A stretch of 32,734 nucleotides of DNA from Lachnospiraceae bacterium (GCA_900771995.1 CAAGQC010000084.1:1-32734), one strand, 5' to 3'. Numbered from the stretch's first letter, positions 15,646-24,161 are shown. Translations and numbers: made by a program. Notes: generated by a model not told the origin, from the letters alone.

Positions 15646-16809
15646 TTAGTAAAATACGTGTCCACCGATATTGATACCGGTCAGTCCCTCCACCGGGGTA
15701 CGGAAATAGACGCAGTTGCCTACATTGGTCACCCCGGACATTGCCTCGTCCGCCGCCTGATAACAGCGGCTGGTCGCCTTATTGGCCGCCAGTGCCAGTT
15801 CCAGTCTTCCGCTGGCCACCGGTGAAAACTGCTTGCTCTGATAGATCACTCCCACCACCGTATTGGGGTAGATGGAACTTCTGACGCGGTTGATAACAAC
15901 ACTGGCCACCGCCAGCTGTCCGTCATAGGATTCCCCGCCTGCTTCGCAGTAGATCAGGTTTGCTAACAGGTAACGGTCTCCCTCTTCAAAAGAAATATCC
16001 GAGATATCCCGCCAGGTTGCATTGGCTGCCTTCTGGGACATGGCGATCTCTTCCGCCAGCTTTTTCCGAAGGGTCTCCAGATTCTCCTCTTTTTGTTTGA
16101 TCTCTGCCTCATATTCCAGTGCTCTCTGTTCTGCTGCTGAAATATCTCCGGCATATTTTGCAATATTGTTGGATGTCTGGCTGATCAGACCGGACACCTT
16201 GCTTTTCTCGGCTTCCGCTGCCACTTTCAGCTGATCCAGCTCCGCTTTCTCCGTCTGTAGTCTGGCCTCTTCCTCTTCGATCAGCCTGCGGTTCTCCTCG
16301 AATTCCTTCAGTTTCTTCTGGTCATACGCGGCGATCCGCTCGAAAAAGTCTGCGGCATTCAGCAGTTTATCGAAGCTCTGCGCACTCAGAAGCGCGTTGA
16401 TGTAGCTGGTCTCGTTCCGTTCGTACATGTCCCTTACCCGGATCACCATGCACTCGTACTGCCATGCTTCCGTCTCCTTCGCCTCTTCCAGGCTGGCCTG
16501 GGTGTCTGCGATCTCCTGCTCCTTGTCCGCGATCTGTTGTTCCAGATCCGCCAGATTGTTGCTGACTTCCGTCAACTGACCGTTCAGATTATTCAGTTGT
16601 CCCTTGAGGGAATTCTGCTCTCCCTTCAGATTCTCCAGATTATCGTTTTCCTGATTCAGCTGGTTCTGCAGATTATTTTTCTCCTGCTGTTCCTGCTGGA
16701 TCTGCTGCCAGGTACTGCTGGTAGCTTCCACTTTGATGTCATCTGAAGAAAAGGCTCCTGCAAGGATCACTGCTGCCAGCAGCACAGCTGTCTTCTGTAG
16801 GCGCTTCAA
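15646..16809 (-). CDS. Secreted cell wall hydrolase, SleB-like catalytic domain with coiled-coil
   Basis: This 387-residue protein has a signal peptide (MKRLQKTAVLLAAVILAGAF, residues 1-20), a Gln/Asn/Glu-rich coiled coil at about 35-265 resembling the N-terminal domain of PcsB-type proteins, and a C-terminal Hydrolase_2 (SleB/CwlJ) domain at 275-387. The likely catalytic Glu is E289 in YCEAGGES, and QFSPV, a family motif, follows. SleB enzymes are lytic transglycosylases of spore cortex or vegetative wall; the coiled coil suggests a vegetative, division-associated role here. It lies in the sua5-to-GGDEF operon. Confidence 0.9.
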   Translation of the reverse strand: MKRLQKTAVLLAAVILAGAFSSDDIKVEATSSTWQQIQQEQQEKNNLQNQLNQENDNLENLKGEQNSLKGQLNNLNGQLTEVSNNLADLEQQIADKEQEIADTQASLEEAKETEAWQYECMVIRVRDMYERNETSYINALLSAQSFDKLLNAADFFERIAAYDQKKLKEFEENRRLIEEEEARLQTEKAELDQLKVAAEAEKSKVSGLISQTSNNIAKYAGDISAAEQRALEYEAEIKQKEENLETLRKKLAEEIAMSQKAANATWRDISDISFEEGDRYLLANLIYCEAGGESYDGQLAVASVVINRVRSSIYPNTVVGVIYQSKQFSPVASGRLELALAANKATSRCYQAADEAMSGVTNVGNCVYFRTPVEGLTGINIGGHVFY

Positions 16810-16837
16810 CCGTTTTACTCCTTTATCTGTTGCTCAC

Positions 16838-17329
16838 TCAGACCTCGATGCGTATCATGCGGCCGGTCTTACGATACTGCACGCACTCCACTCCCGCGGC
16901 GACAAACATTCGCCTCGCCGCCCGGTTGGACGGGGTGCCCTGATACTTATCGCTGTCATATACCACCGTCCGGATCCCCGCCTGAATGATGGCTTTCGCA
17001 CATTCATTGCAGGGAAAAAGGGACACATACAGCTTCGTCCCTTCCAGCGATCCGCCGCGGTAATTCAAAATAGCATTCAGTTCACTATGTGTCACAAAGG
17101 GATACTTTGTCTGGTTCCCATCCTCCGCGTTCTCCCTCTCCCAGGGAAAATCGTCATCGGAACAGCCCTTGGGAAATCCGTTGTATCCCATGGACAGGAT
17201 CTTGTTGTCCGGGCTGACGATACAGGCTCCCACCTGTGTATTGGGATCCTTGGAACGCATTCCCGACAGATGGGCCACTCCCATAAAGTATTCATCCCAG
17301 CTGATATAGTCACTGCGTTTGGCACTCAT
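16838..17329 (-). CDS. comEB: dCMP deaminase family protein
   Basis: This 163-residue protein is a zinc-dependent deaminase. Metal ligands are H81 in HSELNAIL (with the proton shuttle E83) and C107/C110 in PCNECAKAI. Family members convert dCMP to dUMP; in Bacillus the homologue is ComEB. It follows upp by 11 bp, and together they serve pyrimidine metabolism. Length fits the family. Confidence 0.93.
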   Translation of the reverse strand: MSAKRSDYISWDEYFMGVAHLSGMRSKDPNTQVGACIVSPDNKILSMGYNGFPKGCSDDDFPWERENAEDGNQTKYPFVTHSELNAILNYRGGSLEGTKLYVSLFPCNECAKAIIQAGIRTVVYDSDKYQGTPSNRAARRMFVAAGVECVQYRKTGRMIRIEV

Positions 17330-17340
17330 GGGTGTCTCCT

Positions 17341-17970
17341 TTATTTGGTACCGAAAATACGGTCTCCTGCGTCTCCCAGTCCGGGAACAATATATCCGTG
17401 GTCATTCAGCTTCTGATCCATTGCTCCGATGTAGATATCTACGTCGGGATGTGCTTCCTGCATGGCCTTGACACCTTCTGGTGCTGCGATGATGCACAGC
17501 AGACGGATGCTCTTGCAGCCCTTGTCCTTCAGCAGCTGGATGGCTGCGATGGAAGAACCGCCGGTAGCCAGCATGGGATCTACTACGAATACTTCACGCT
17601 CTGCGCAGTCTGCGGGCAGCTTGCAGTAATATTCTACGGGCTTTAAGGTCTCAGGGTCACGGTACAGGCCAATATGTCCTACTTTTGCAGCGGGGATCAG
17701 GGACAGCATTCCGTCTACCATACCCAGGCCTGCGCGCAGGATAGGTACTAATGCCAGCTTCTTACCCTTTAACTGCTTTACCGTGGTCTTGCAGATGGGA
17801 GTCTCGATCTCTACTTCTTCCAGAGGCAGATCCTTCGTAGCTTCATAGCCGATCAGCATTGCGATCTCACTGATGTTCTGTCTGAAATCCTTGGTACCGG
17901 TCTCCTTTCTGCGGATGATTCCGATCTTCTGCTCGATTAAGGGATGATCCATAACTACTACTTTTGACAT
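17341..17970 (-). CDS. upp: Uracil phosphoribosyltransferase
   Basis: This 209-residue enzyme converts uracil and PRPP to UMP. The PRPP-binding loop is VDPMLATGGSSIAAIQLLKD (about residues 130-149), and the family C-terminus YIVPGLGDAGDRIFGTK binds uracil. Length is typical. It lies between rpiB and comEB in the operon, 70 bp after rpiB. Its ribosome binding site is AGGAGG. Confidence 0.97.
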   Translation of the reverse strand: MSKVVVMDHPLIEQKIGIIRRKETGTKDFRQNISEIAMLIGYEATKDLPLEEVEIETPICKTTVKQLKGKKLALVPILRAGLGMVDGMLSLIPAAKVGHIGLYRDPETLKPVEYYCKLPADCAEREVFVVDPMLATGGSSIAAIQLLKDKGCKSIRLLCIIAAPEGVKAMQEAHPDVDIYIGAMDQKLNDHGYIVPGLGDAGDRIFGTK

Positions 17971-18040
17971 ATTGTTGTCCTCCTGTGTTTTGGTATTTGA
18001 TATAGTGGTACTTCGTTATTGTGCGTGTCTGCAGGGTGTC

Positions 18041-18472
18041 TTAGATCTCTTCGATCAGGCTGATTCTGCGGCTGTGTCTCTCTTCCCCGGAAAAAGGTGT
18101 GTTCAGGAAAGTCTCCACGATCTCCAGTGCCAGATTCTCACCGACGATACCTGCACCCATGGCCAGCATATTGGCATCGTTGTGCAGTCTTGTCATCTTT
18201 GCTGACAGAGGATCGGAGCAGAGAGCACAGCGGATTCCCGCTACCTTATTGGCAGAAATGCTGATGCCGATGCCGGTAGTGCAGATCACGATGCCCTTCT
18301 CACAGGTACCGTCTGCCACCGCTTTGGCTGCCGCATGTCCGAATACCGGATAATCACAGCTTGCCTTGCTGTCACATCCCATATCCTGATAAGGAATGTT
18401 CTTCTCCTCCAAATATTTCTTCACTCTTTCTTTCAGATCATATCCGCCATGATCACTTGCGATTGCTATCAT
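18041..18472 (-). CDS. rpiB: Ribose-5-phosphate isomerase B
   Basis: This 143-residue enzyme interconverts ribose-5-phosphate and ribulose-5-phosphate. The family motifs IAIASDHGGYDLKERVKKYL and CTTGIGISISANKVAGIRCAL are present, with a Cys in place for catalysis and HNDANMLAMGAGIVG near the end. Together with sua5 and upp it matches the ywlF position in Bacillus. It follows sua5 by 23 bp. Confidence 0.96.
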   Translation of the reverse strand: MIAIASDHGGYDLKERVKKYLEEKNIPYQDMGCDSKASCDYPVFGHAAAKAVADGTCEKGIVICTTGIGISISANKVAGIRCALCSDPLSAKMTRLHNDANMLAMGAGIVGENLALEIVETFLNTPFSGEERHSRRISLIEEI

Positions 18473-18495
18473 TTTCTTTCTCCTCGTATGTTCTT

Positions 18496-19560
18496 CTAAA
18501 GTTTTACTACTTTATGTCCCGCTGCCTTCAACAGACGGTTCATGATGGCCTGTCCGAATCCATCCGTGGAAAATCCCTCGGAATAGATCTTCGTCACACC
18601 TTCATCGTCGAATTCCCGCAGGATCGTGTACAGATGTCTGGCGATGCTGTCTTCATCCTTCCGGCTGCCGACGCTTTTCACCACATCCGCCGCATAACCC
18701 GCAAGCATCTCTTCCGTTCCGATGATACCGGTCTTCTCTCCTGCCTCATGGTCCGCTGCCGCAGCACGGTTGATGTATTCTCTCACCTGCTCCGGCGTGC
18801 CTTCGACTATGGTAAGCTCTCCCTTGGGAGCATAATGTCTGTACTTCATTCCGGGGGCTTTCGGGGCCTGTCCGCTGTCCGCCCGCAGGATCGTGGTATC
18901 TGTATCCACGGTGCCCAGTACGGCGCTCAGCTTCTCCTGGGTGATGTATCCGGGACGAAGGATCTGGGGCGGCGTCACCGTCAGATCGATAATCGTGGAT
19001 TCCAATCCGATTCCGACTTCTCCGCCGTCAATGATGGCATCGATCCGGCCCATCATGTCTTCCTCCACATATTTCGCCACGGTGGGGCTGGGCTTGCCGG
19101 AGGTATTGGCACTGGGTGCCGCAATATATCCGCCGCTGTACTCGATCAGCTTCTGTGCCGCCGGATGGGAAGGCATGCGGATCGCCACCGTATCCAGTCC
19201 GCCTGTAGTCTCCCGGGGTACCGCGTCGGATTTCGGCAGGATCATGGTCAGGGGTCCCGGCCAGAATGCGTCCGCTATCTTCCGGGCATCTTCCGGCACC
19301 TCGCCCGTGATCTTCTCAATATCTTCAAAACGATAGATATGAACGATCAGGGGATTGTCGGAGGGTCTGCCTTTTGCCGCGTATATTTTCTGCGAGGATG
19401 TGGGATTCAATGCATCTCCACCGAGACCGTACACTGTCTCGGTGGGAAATGCCACCAGTCCTCCCCGCTTCAGGATCTCTCCCGCAGCCCGGAGTTTTCT
19501 GTCGTCTTCTTCGCTGACAGGACCTTCTCCGGGATGAATCTTTATGATCTCAGTCTCCAT
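18496..19560 (-). CDS. sua5: L-threonylcarbamoyladenylate synthase
   Basis: This 354-residue enzyme makes threonylcarbamoyl-AMP from threonine, bicarbonate and ATP for the t6A modification of tRNA. The YrdC domain occupies about residues 20-220 (GGLVAFPTETVYGLG, KGRPSDNPLIVHI, PSANTSGKPSPT), and the C-terminal Sua5 domain about 235-354 is present, so this is the long Sua5 form (ywlC-like). It heads an operon with rpiB, upp and comEB. A promoter with extended -10 lies upstream. Confidence 0.95.
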   Translation of the reverse strand: METEIIKIHPGEGPVSEEDDRKLRAAGEILKRGGLVAFPTETVYGLGGDALNPTSSQKIYAAKGRPSDNPLIVHIYRFEDIEKITGEVPEDARKIADAFWPGPLTMILPKSDAVPRETTGGLDTVAIRMPSHPAAQKLIEYSGGYIAAPSANTSGKPSPTVAKYVEEDMMGRIDAIIDGGEVGIGLESTIIDLTVTPPQILRPGYITQEKLSAVLGTVDTDTTILRADSGQAPKAPGMKYRHYAPKGELTIVEGTPEQVREYINRAAAADHEAGEKTGIIGTEEMLAGYAADVVKSVGSRKDEDSIARHLYTILREFDDEGVTKIYSEGFSTDGFGQAIMNRLLKAAGHKVVKL

Positions 19561-19597
19561 ATTTTACCCTTCTGTGTCCTAAATTGCATTTGGATAT

Positions 19598-19606
19598 AGT
19601 ATAGCA
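19598..19606 (-). promoter_or_regulatory. Extended -10 promoter of sua5 operon
   Basis: Minus strand TGC followed by TATACT (plus 19598-19606). No good -35 box is seen at 17 bp. It would give a leader of about 30 nt. Read-through from cwlD is also possible because no terminator is visible in 19561-19635. Confidence 0.5.
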
Positions 19607-19635
19607 TATACACGTTCAAATGGAAAGCGTGTTTC

Positions 19636-20382
19636 TTATTGCATTTCCTGTTTTTTGGTTTCCTGCTGTGCTATATATTGTAAAATTCCCTTGTGGACCG
19701 ACCATGCCACTCTGTCCTGATAGGTCTCATCGCACAGTTTCTCCGCCTCCGCAGCGTTGGACAGGAAGCCACATTCCACGATCACGATGGTCCCTTTGGT
19801 CTTTTTCAGAAGATAGTAGCTGTCGTTGGGCTTGATCTGCCTGTGGTTCTCCGGATCCAGATCCTTCACCAGCTGCCTCTGGATCAGATCCGCCAGCTGT
19901 TGTCCACCCGGACTGCCATTATAATAGAAGACCTGCGCTCCATGGACATATTCCTCCGGATAGCTGTTCTGATGGATGCTGACGGTGAGTACCGGATCGG
20001 TCTGTTCTATCTTCTCGATCCGGCGCTTCATATCCTGCACCTTCTTATTAGATGCATCTGCATCATACAGCCCATCCTCCGTCTCTCGGGTCAGTACGAC
20101 CCCGATCCCGTCCGCCTCCAGATATTGCTGCAATCTCTGCACGATCCGGAGATTGATATCCTTCTCCAGTGCACCGTTGATCCCGATCTTGCCGGGGTCG
20201 TCCCCGCCGTGTCCCGCATCGATCACCACGGTGCGAGCCCCCTCCCCGGCGGCATTTTCCGTTCCGCGCAACGTATTCACGGCATTTACCGTGTTCACAT
20301 ATTCCGCTGTTTCCCTGCCCAGCACCGCCATGGACAAAAGCAGCAGGCATACCATAACCAGCTTCCCTGTTTTCTGTTCCAT
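19636..20382 (-). CDS. cwlD: N-acetylmuramoyl-L-alanine amidase, CwlD-like
   Basis: This 248-residue protein is an Amidase_3 enzyme: signal/anchor segment (residues 8-21), then the zinc-binding residues H58 (IDAGHGGDDPG), E73 (ALEKDIN) and H137 (SIHQNS) and the catalytic E203 (VECGFLSN). CwlD in spore formers removes the peptide side chain from muramic acid during cortex muramic-δ-lactam synthesis. The length and single-domain layout match CwlD, and the putative σE-like promoter supports a sporulation role, but a vegetative amidase is possible. The start has GGAGAACAGG before it. Confidence 0.85.
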   Translation of the reverse strand: MEQKTGKLVMVCLLLLSMAVLGRETAEYVNTVNAVNTLRGTENAAGEGARTVVIDAGHGGDDPGKIGINGALEKDINLRIVQRLQQYLEADGIGVVLTRETEDGLYDADASNKKVQDMKRRIEKIEQTDPVLTVSIHQNSYPEEYVHGAQVFYYNGSPGGQQLADLIQRQLVKDLDPENHRQIKPNDSYYLLKKTKGTIVIVECGFLSNAAEAEKLCDETYQDRVAWSVHKGILQYIAQQETKKQEMQ

Positions 20383-20416
20383 CCTGTTCTCCGGTGTCTC
20401 TTATATTCTATATGAT

Positions 20417-20444
20417 TTTATATGCTTTCTGTGTTGGAAATATC
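20417..20444 (-). promoter_or_regulatory. Candidate σE-like promoter of cwlD
   Basis: Minus strand GATATT (plus 20439-20444), 14 bp, CATATAAA (plus 20417-20424). This resembles the mother-cell σE promoter layout (ATATT, 13-15 bp, CATACANT). Two of eight -10 positions deviate, so this is a candidate only. AT-rich sequence makes chance matches possible. Confidence 0.4.
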
Positions 20445-20479
20445 TGCCGAAATTTAAGAAAACCTTTCGTTTTATCCTA

Positions 20480-20509
20480 TTGCATCTCCTTCACAGTTCA
20501 GCGTATAAT
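20480..20509 (+). promoter_or_regulatory. Promoter of the sortase gene, apparently leaderless
   Basis: TATAAT at 20504-20509 lies six bases before the sortase ATG (20516), so transcription would start at the start codon. A weak -35 TTGCAT at 20480-20485 gives an 18-bp spacer. No ribosome binding site exists before the ATG. Confidence 0.6.
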
Positions 20510-20515
20510 AAAATC

Positions 20516-21391
20516 ATGAAAATAAGTAAAAAAACTCTTTCTATAATTTTATTTGTTCTGGCGGGGATCTGTATTCTTGCCGCCGTGATTCTGTTCGTAA
20601 GAGGGCGGTTGGAAGATCAGCGGATGGAAGAGGCTTTGGACGAGCTGCGTCCGCCCCAGTCCACCGAGACCGCAGAAACCACAGAGACTGCCTCCCCCGC
20701 AGAGGGGGAACCGACGGCGACCGCCTCCGCTACTCCGAAGCCTGCGGAAGAGACCACAGTTCCCGCAGAAGAGTTCGACCGGGTACCCAATCCCTACGTC
20801 GACAGCTTTCTGGCCAATCAGGACATGGCTGCCTGGCTGCAGATTCCGGGCACCAATATCGATTATCCGGTGATGTGGACCCCGGAAGACGAGACCTATT
20901 ACCTCTACCGCGCTTTTGACGGCAGTGAGAATAAGAACGGCTGTCTGCTCCTGGATGACGAGAGCTGCGTGGATCCCCTGACGACGAACCTCATCATCCA
21001 CGGCCACAATATGAAATCCGGCGCCATGTTCGGCAATCTGACCGATTACGAAAATAAGGATTTCTATGAGAGCCATAAAAATATCATCCTCTACACCGAA
21101 GAGTGTCAGCGCAATTATGAAGTCATTGCCGTCTTTCGCTCCCAGGTCTACCGGAAAACAGACCAGGTATTTAAGTTCTACAAATTTTTCCAGGCGGATA
21201 CCCAGGAAGAATTTGATGACTTTTATAACAATATCAAACAGTTATCCCAGTACGACACCGGCGTTACCGCAGAATTCGGAGATCATTTTCTGACGCTGTC
21301 CACCTGCGTATACCATGTAGAGCAGGGCCGGTTCGTAGTCGTCGCCAAAGAAGTGGAACCCGGCGATCACTATCTGCCCGTACAGGAATAA
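20516..21391 (+). CDS. srtB: Class B sortase
   Basis: This 291-residue protein is a membrane-anchored transpeptidase that joins sorting-signal proteins to the cell wall. A transmembrane segment spans about residues 9-28, then a Thr/Glu/Pro-rich stalk (48-90), then the catalytic domain. Catalytic residues are H164 (IIHGHNMKSGAMF), C264 (LTLSTC) and R272 (GRFVVVAKEV), all in the class B arrangement. The frame is open far upstream, antisense to cwlD, but the ATG at 20516 gives the proper membrane start. It has no ribosome binding site. A sortase substrate gene follows 26 bp later. Confidence 0.93.
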   Translation: MKISKKTLSIILFVLAGICILAAVILFVRGRLEDQRMEEALDELRPPQSTETAETTETASPAEGEPTATASATPKPAEETTVPAEEFDRVPNPYVDSFLANQDMAAWLQIPGTNIDYPVMWTPEDETYYLYRAFDGSENKNGCLLLDDESCVDPLTTNLIIHGHNMKSGAMFGNLTDYENKDFYESHKNIILYTEECQRNYEVIAVFRSQVYRKTDQVFKFYKFFQADTQEEFDDFYNNIKQLSQYDTGVTAEFGDHFLTLSTCVYHVEQGRFVVVAKEVEPGDHYLPVQE

Positions 21392-21417
21392 CGCAACGAC
21401 TATCAGGAGGTTTTCTT

Positions 21418-22266
21418 ATGAAGAGACTAAAAAAATTTGTCGCACTGTTTACGCTGGCTGCTGTGTGCCTCGCCGTTCCCGGTCTGGGGAAAATGACCGT
21501 AAAAGCAGCTGAGCCCACCACTTACGTTCTCAATTATACTACCAGCAGCGGAGAATGGCGTTTCAAGCTGGCATCCAGCTGGTCCGAGGATGTTCAGGAT
21601 CGTGAGCTTTACTATCTGCAACAGGATATCAAGGACGGCGACTATATCGTCATCGACAACGACGGTGACTGTAATCCGCTGAACCTGAATGTATCGGTAC
21701 GTCTCGGCAACCTGACCGTCAAGGCCGCTACCAAGACCCCCGTGGTCTACGCAAAAGGTTATGACAGCGTATTTGTTCTGGACGGAACCACCGCTGCTGT
21801 CAACGGCGACGTATCCCATGCCTATGTATACGGCAGTGCCAGAGCCAACTTCAACAACAATGTGGACATTCTCGAAATGATCGGCACGTCCAACGACAAG
21901 TCCAATAATCTGCATGCTTACATTAACTGTGCAGGTACGGTAAATCATCTGATTGCCAAAGACAACCGTGATCAGAGCACTTTCTACGATGCTTACAGTT
22001 TTGCTGCCGGCAAGCTGGTCATTGAAGATGGTTCCCTGAAGACAGAAGAGCAGTATTACAGCAAGACCGCTTCCGCTGAGACTCCTGCTCCCGCTGCCAC
22101 CGAACAGCCCGCACAGGCGACTGCCGCTCCTTCCCAGGCTGCTGCATCTTCCGACTATGACGATGTTCCCAAGACCGGTGAGAGTCCTGCAATGTTCTGG
22201 CTCCTTGGCGCCGCTGTGGTATGTCTGGCCGGTGGATACACCCTTCGCAGAAAAAACGTACAGTAA
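21418..22266 (+). CDS. Exported protein with VPKTG cell wall sorting signal
   Basis: This 282-residue protein has a signal peptide (MKRLKKFVALFTLAAVCLAV…VKA, residues 1-30), a β-strand-rich region of about 160 residues with short repeating hydrophobic/Gly/Asn pattern suggestive of a β-solenoid, an Ala/Pro/Thr-rich wall-spanning stretch (218-245), and a C-terminal sorting signal: VPKTG at 250-254, a hydrophobic helix, then RRKNVQ. It is very probably the substrate of the sortase just upstream. No named domain is recognised; a role in the wall or adhesion is inferred only. Start has AGGAGG seven bases upstream. Confidence 0.88.
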   Translation: MKRLKKFVALFTLAAVCLAVPGLGKMTVKAAEPTTYVLNYTTSSGEWRFKLASSWSEDVQDRELYYLQQDIKDGDYIVIDNDGDCNPLNLNVSVRLGNLTVKAATKTPVVYAKGYDSVFVLDGTTAAVNGDVSHAYVYGSARANFNNNVDILEMIGTSNDKSNNLHAYINCAGTVNHLIAKDNRDQSTFYDAYSFAAGKLVIEDGSLKTEEQYYSKTASAETPAPAATEQPAQATAAPSQAAASSDYDDVPKTGESPAMFWLLGAAVVCLAGGYTLRRKNVQ

Positions 22267-22291
22267 TCCTTTGGGATCTTCTCTGAACAGC

Positions 22292-22336
22292 AAAGAACTC
22301 AGCCCCTCGCAAAAGCGACCGGGCTGAGTTCTTTTT
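22292..22336. terminator. Terminator of the sortase pair
   Basis: AAAGAACTCAGCCC (22292-22305) pairs with GGGCTGAGTTCTTT (22321-22334), followed by a T run on the plus strand. It lies between convergent genes and may act weakly for the GH18 gene. Confidence 0.9.
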
Positions 22337-22337
22337 A

Positions 22338-24038
22338 TTATTGCAGGTAGGCGTTGATCAGTTCCCAGGCCGCCTGTGTTCCGTAGCCCAGTCTCCATAC
22401 TGCCACACCGCCGATATTCTTCGTGGTCATCATGTTCAGCTTCACCGCAATGGACTCCGCGTCTTCCAGCCAGATCTGGTAGGTAGCGCTTCCGGAAGTC
22501 CATTCCGCATAGTTCTGGCAGGTCTCTTCATCCCACTCCGCCGTCACGCCGGTTCTGCTCATGAAATCCGCCTCATTGTTCATGGTAATGTACTCATCTG
22601 TTACGTCTGTTCCGTCTGTCTTCCACAGGATCGTGTAGAAGGGAAGGGCATTGACCACCTTGTTGGCAGGAACCTCCTGCAAGGTTCTGTCCAGACCGCT
22701 GGACACATAACTGATACTTGCCACGCTTCCGGGATCCTTGCTTCCGTGCCAGTGCTCGTCATATCCCATGATGATGACGTAGTCCGCAACCTGTCCCTGA
22801 ATGTCCAGACGATAGTAATCGTTGAAGTTAAACGGTACATAATTGGCGATGGACAGCACCAGTCCCCTGTTACGGCATTCAATGGAAAGTTCTCTTATAA
22901 ATTCCACATAATGAGGGCCGCAGTCGCTGCTCAGCTGCTCAAAGTCCACATTGATGCCGTCCAGTCCCAGACTGACCGCCGCATCTGCCACATTCTGTAT
23001 AAAATTTTGTCTGCTGGTCGTGGAGGACAGCATGTTCAGAGTACTGATAGATGTTCCTGTTTCATTGGCGTAGTTAAAGTTGTCCACCACGCCCCATACC
23101 TGCAGGCCCATATTGTGGGCCGTGGTCACATAATTTGCTGTGCCGAAGCTGCGCATGGATCCGCTTTCGTCCGTCAGGCTGAACCAGGTCGGGGCGATGA
23201 CATTCATGCCCTTCGTACCGGACACCATGGAATACAGCGTATCATTGCCGCCTACGCCGCCGATGGAATGCCATCCCAGACAGATCTTGCTGTCAGACGT
23301 AAGGGAAGTGTATTCTGGCTCCTGATAATCCGTTACCGGCGTCTCTGTCTCTTCCGTGATCTCTTCCAGACGCTTGTTCTCCACATAACCGATGACGGAA
23401 TCCGCTGTCTTTACTTTGCTCCAGGTCTCCATCTGTTCCAGGATCTCCAGCGTGTCACCCTTGGCTGCCTGTGTCAGGATCGGGCTCTTCACGCCGCCAC
23501 GCAGCCGGACTGCCGTATCCTTTTTCAGCTGTGCCACCTGTCTGGTTCCCCATTCGGTGTATACCTGCACATGCCTGTCAAAACATTCATAGGAATAATT
23601 GGTAAACAGCTTCACATAATCCGCCGCCACGTAGACGGTATCTCCTTCGGTAAAGCTGATCACATAACCGGTATTCTGCGTGCCTTCCTTTGTAATATAG
23701 GAAGTATCACCCAGAGTAGTACGGATCACTTCCGTCGGTGTGGCATACAGAAGCAGTCCCTCCGACAGATCCGCATAAAACACTTCGTTCATATATTTAT
23801 GCACAGTTGCCAGATCAAAATAGCATACACCATCTCTGAGCAGTGCCTGTTCTTCCACCATTTCATCCTGTAGGATGATGGCACTTCTGTCAGCCTCCGA
23901 CACCTGATAAAATTCATTCCAATCGGCCTCTTCCTTGCTGTAGGAATACTTGTCCAGCAGCATTTTTCCCAGTGTGCCTCCTCCGATCAGAAGGATCAGC
24001 AGGATTGCAACGACCACCGGTAATATTTTTTTCTTCAT
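22338..24038 (-). CDS. Exported GH18 glycosidase with SH3 domain
   Basis: This 566-residue protein has an N-terminal membrane anchor or signal (MKKKILPVVVAILLILLIGG), a region about residues 60-165 resembling the copper amine oxidase-like N-terminal domain found in clostridial exported enzymes, an SH3-like domain (about 170-235), then a GH18 catalytic TIM barrel (about 250-566). The catalytic motif is LDGINVDFEQL, with the terminal Glu as acid/base; MGYDEHW follows. Known relatives include YaaH/SleL-type and other N-acetylglucosaminidases acting on peptidoglycan or cortex fragments. The ATG at 24038 has GGGAG at a good distance. A role in wall turnover is inferred. Confidence 0.9.
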   Translation of the reverse strand: MKKKILPVVVAILLILLIGGGTLGKMLLDKYSYSKEEADWNEFYQVSEADRSAIILQDEMVEEQALLRDGVCYFDLATVHKYMNEVFYADLSEGLLLYATPTEVIRTTLGDTSYITKEGTQNTGYVISFTEGDTVYVAADYVKLFTNYSYECFDRHVQVYTEWGTRQVAQLKKDTAVRLRGGVKSPILTQAAKGDTLEILEQMETWSKVKTADSVIGYVENKRLEEITEETETPVTDYQEPEYTSLTSDSKICLGWHSIGGVGGNDTLYSMVSGTKGMNVIAPTWFSLTDESGSMRSFGTANYVTTAHNMGLQVWGVVDNFNYANETGTSISTLNMLSSTTSRQNFIQNVADAAVSLGLDGINVDFEQLSSDCGPHYVEFIRELSIECRNRGLVLSIANYVPFNFNDYYRLDIQGQVADYVIIMGYDEHWHGSKDPGSVASISYVSSGLDRTLQEVPANKVVNALPFYTILWKTDGTDVTDEYITMNNEADFMSRTGVTAEWDEETCQNYAEWTSGSATYQIWLEDAESIAVKLNMMTTKNIGGVAVWRLGYGTQAAWELINAYLQ

Positions 24039-24052
24039 ATGTGCTCCCATCC

Positions 24053-24067
24053 GCAGGCAATGCCTGC
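24053..24067. repeat. Perfect palindrome upstream of the GH18 gene
   Basis: GCAGGCA-A-TGCCTGC is a perfect 15-nt palindrome, just upstream of the ribosome binding site of the GH18 gene. It could be an operator or a leader hairpin; nothing more is supported. Confidence 0.4.
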
Positions 24068-24161
24068 ACCATTCTTGCCTTTGCCTTTCGTTCCGTCTTT
24101 TTCGCAGAACAGTTTTATTCTATCACACATCCTCCGTATAATACAAGGAACATTACAAACC

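Noticed and set aside
15646..16809. Spore cortex-lytic enzyme SleB proper
   Set aside because: The long coiled coil replaces the peptidoglycan-binding domain of true SleB, so only the catalytic domain is shared.
18361..19599. Plus-strand open frame of 412 codons
   Set aside because: Antisense to sua5, whose motifs are definite; composition typical of a shadow frame.
19976..20515. Upstream extension of the sortase reading frame
   Set aside because: It runs antisense through cwlD and would put the membrane anchor in the middle of the protein; no homologous sortase has this.
21427..22503. Minus-strand open frame of 358 codons
   Set aside because: Antisense to the sortase substrate, which has signal peptide and sorting signal; the frame crosses the terminator.
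22341..23873. Long plus-strand open frame of 510 codons
   Set aside because: It is wholly antisense to the GH18 gene, whose motifs are clear. The frame is open because of codon bias and its product is rich in His, Ile and Arg with no family pattern.
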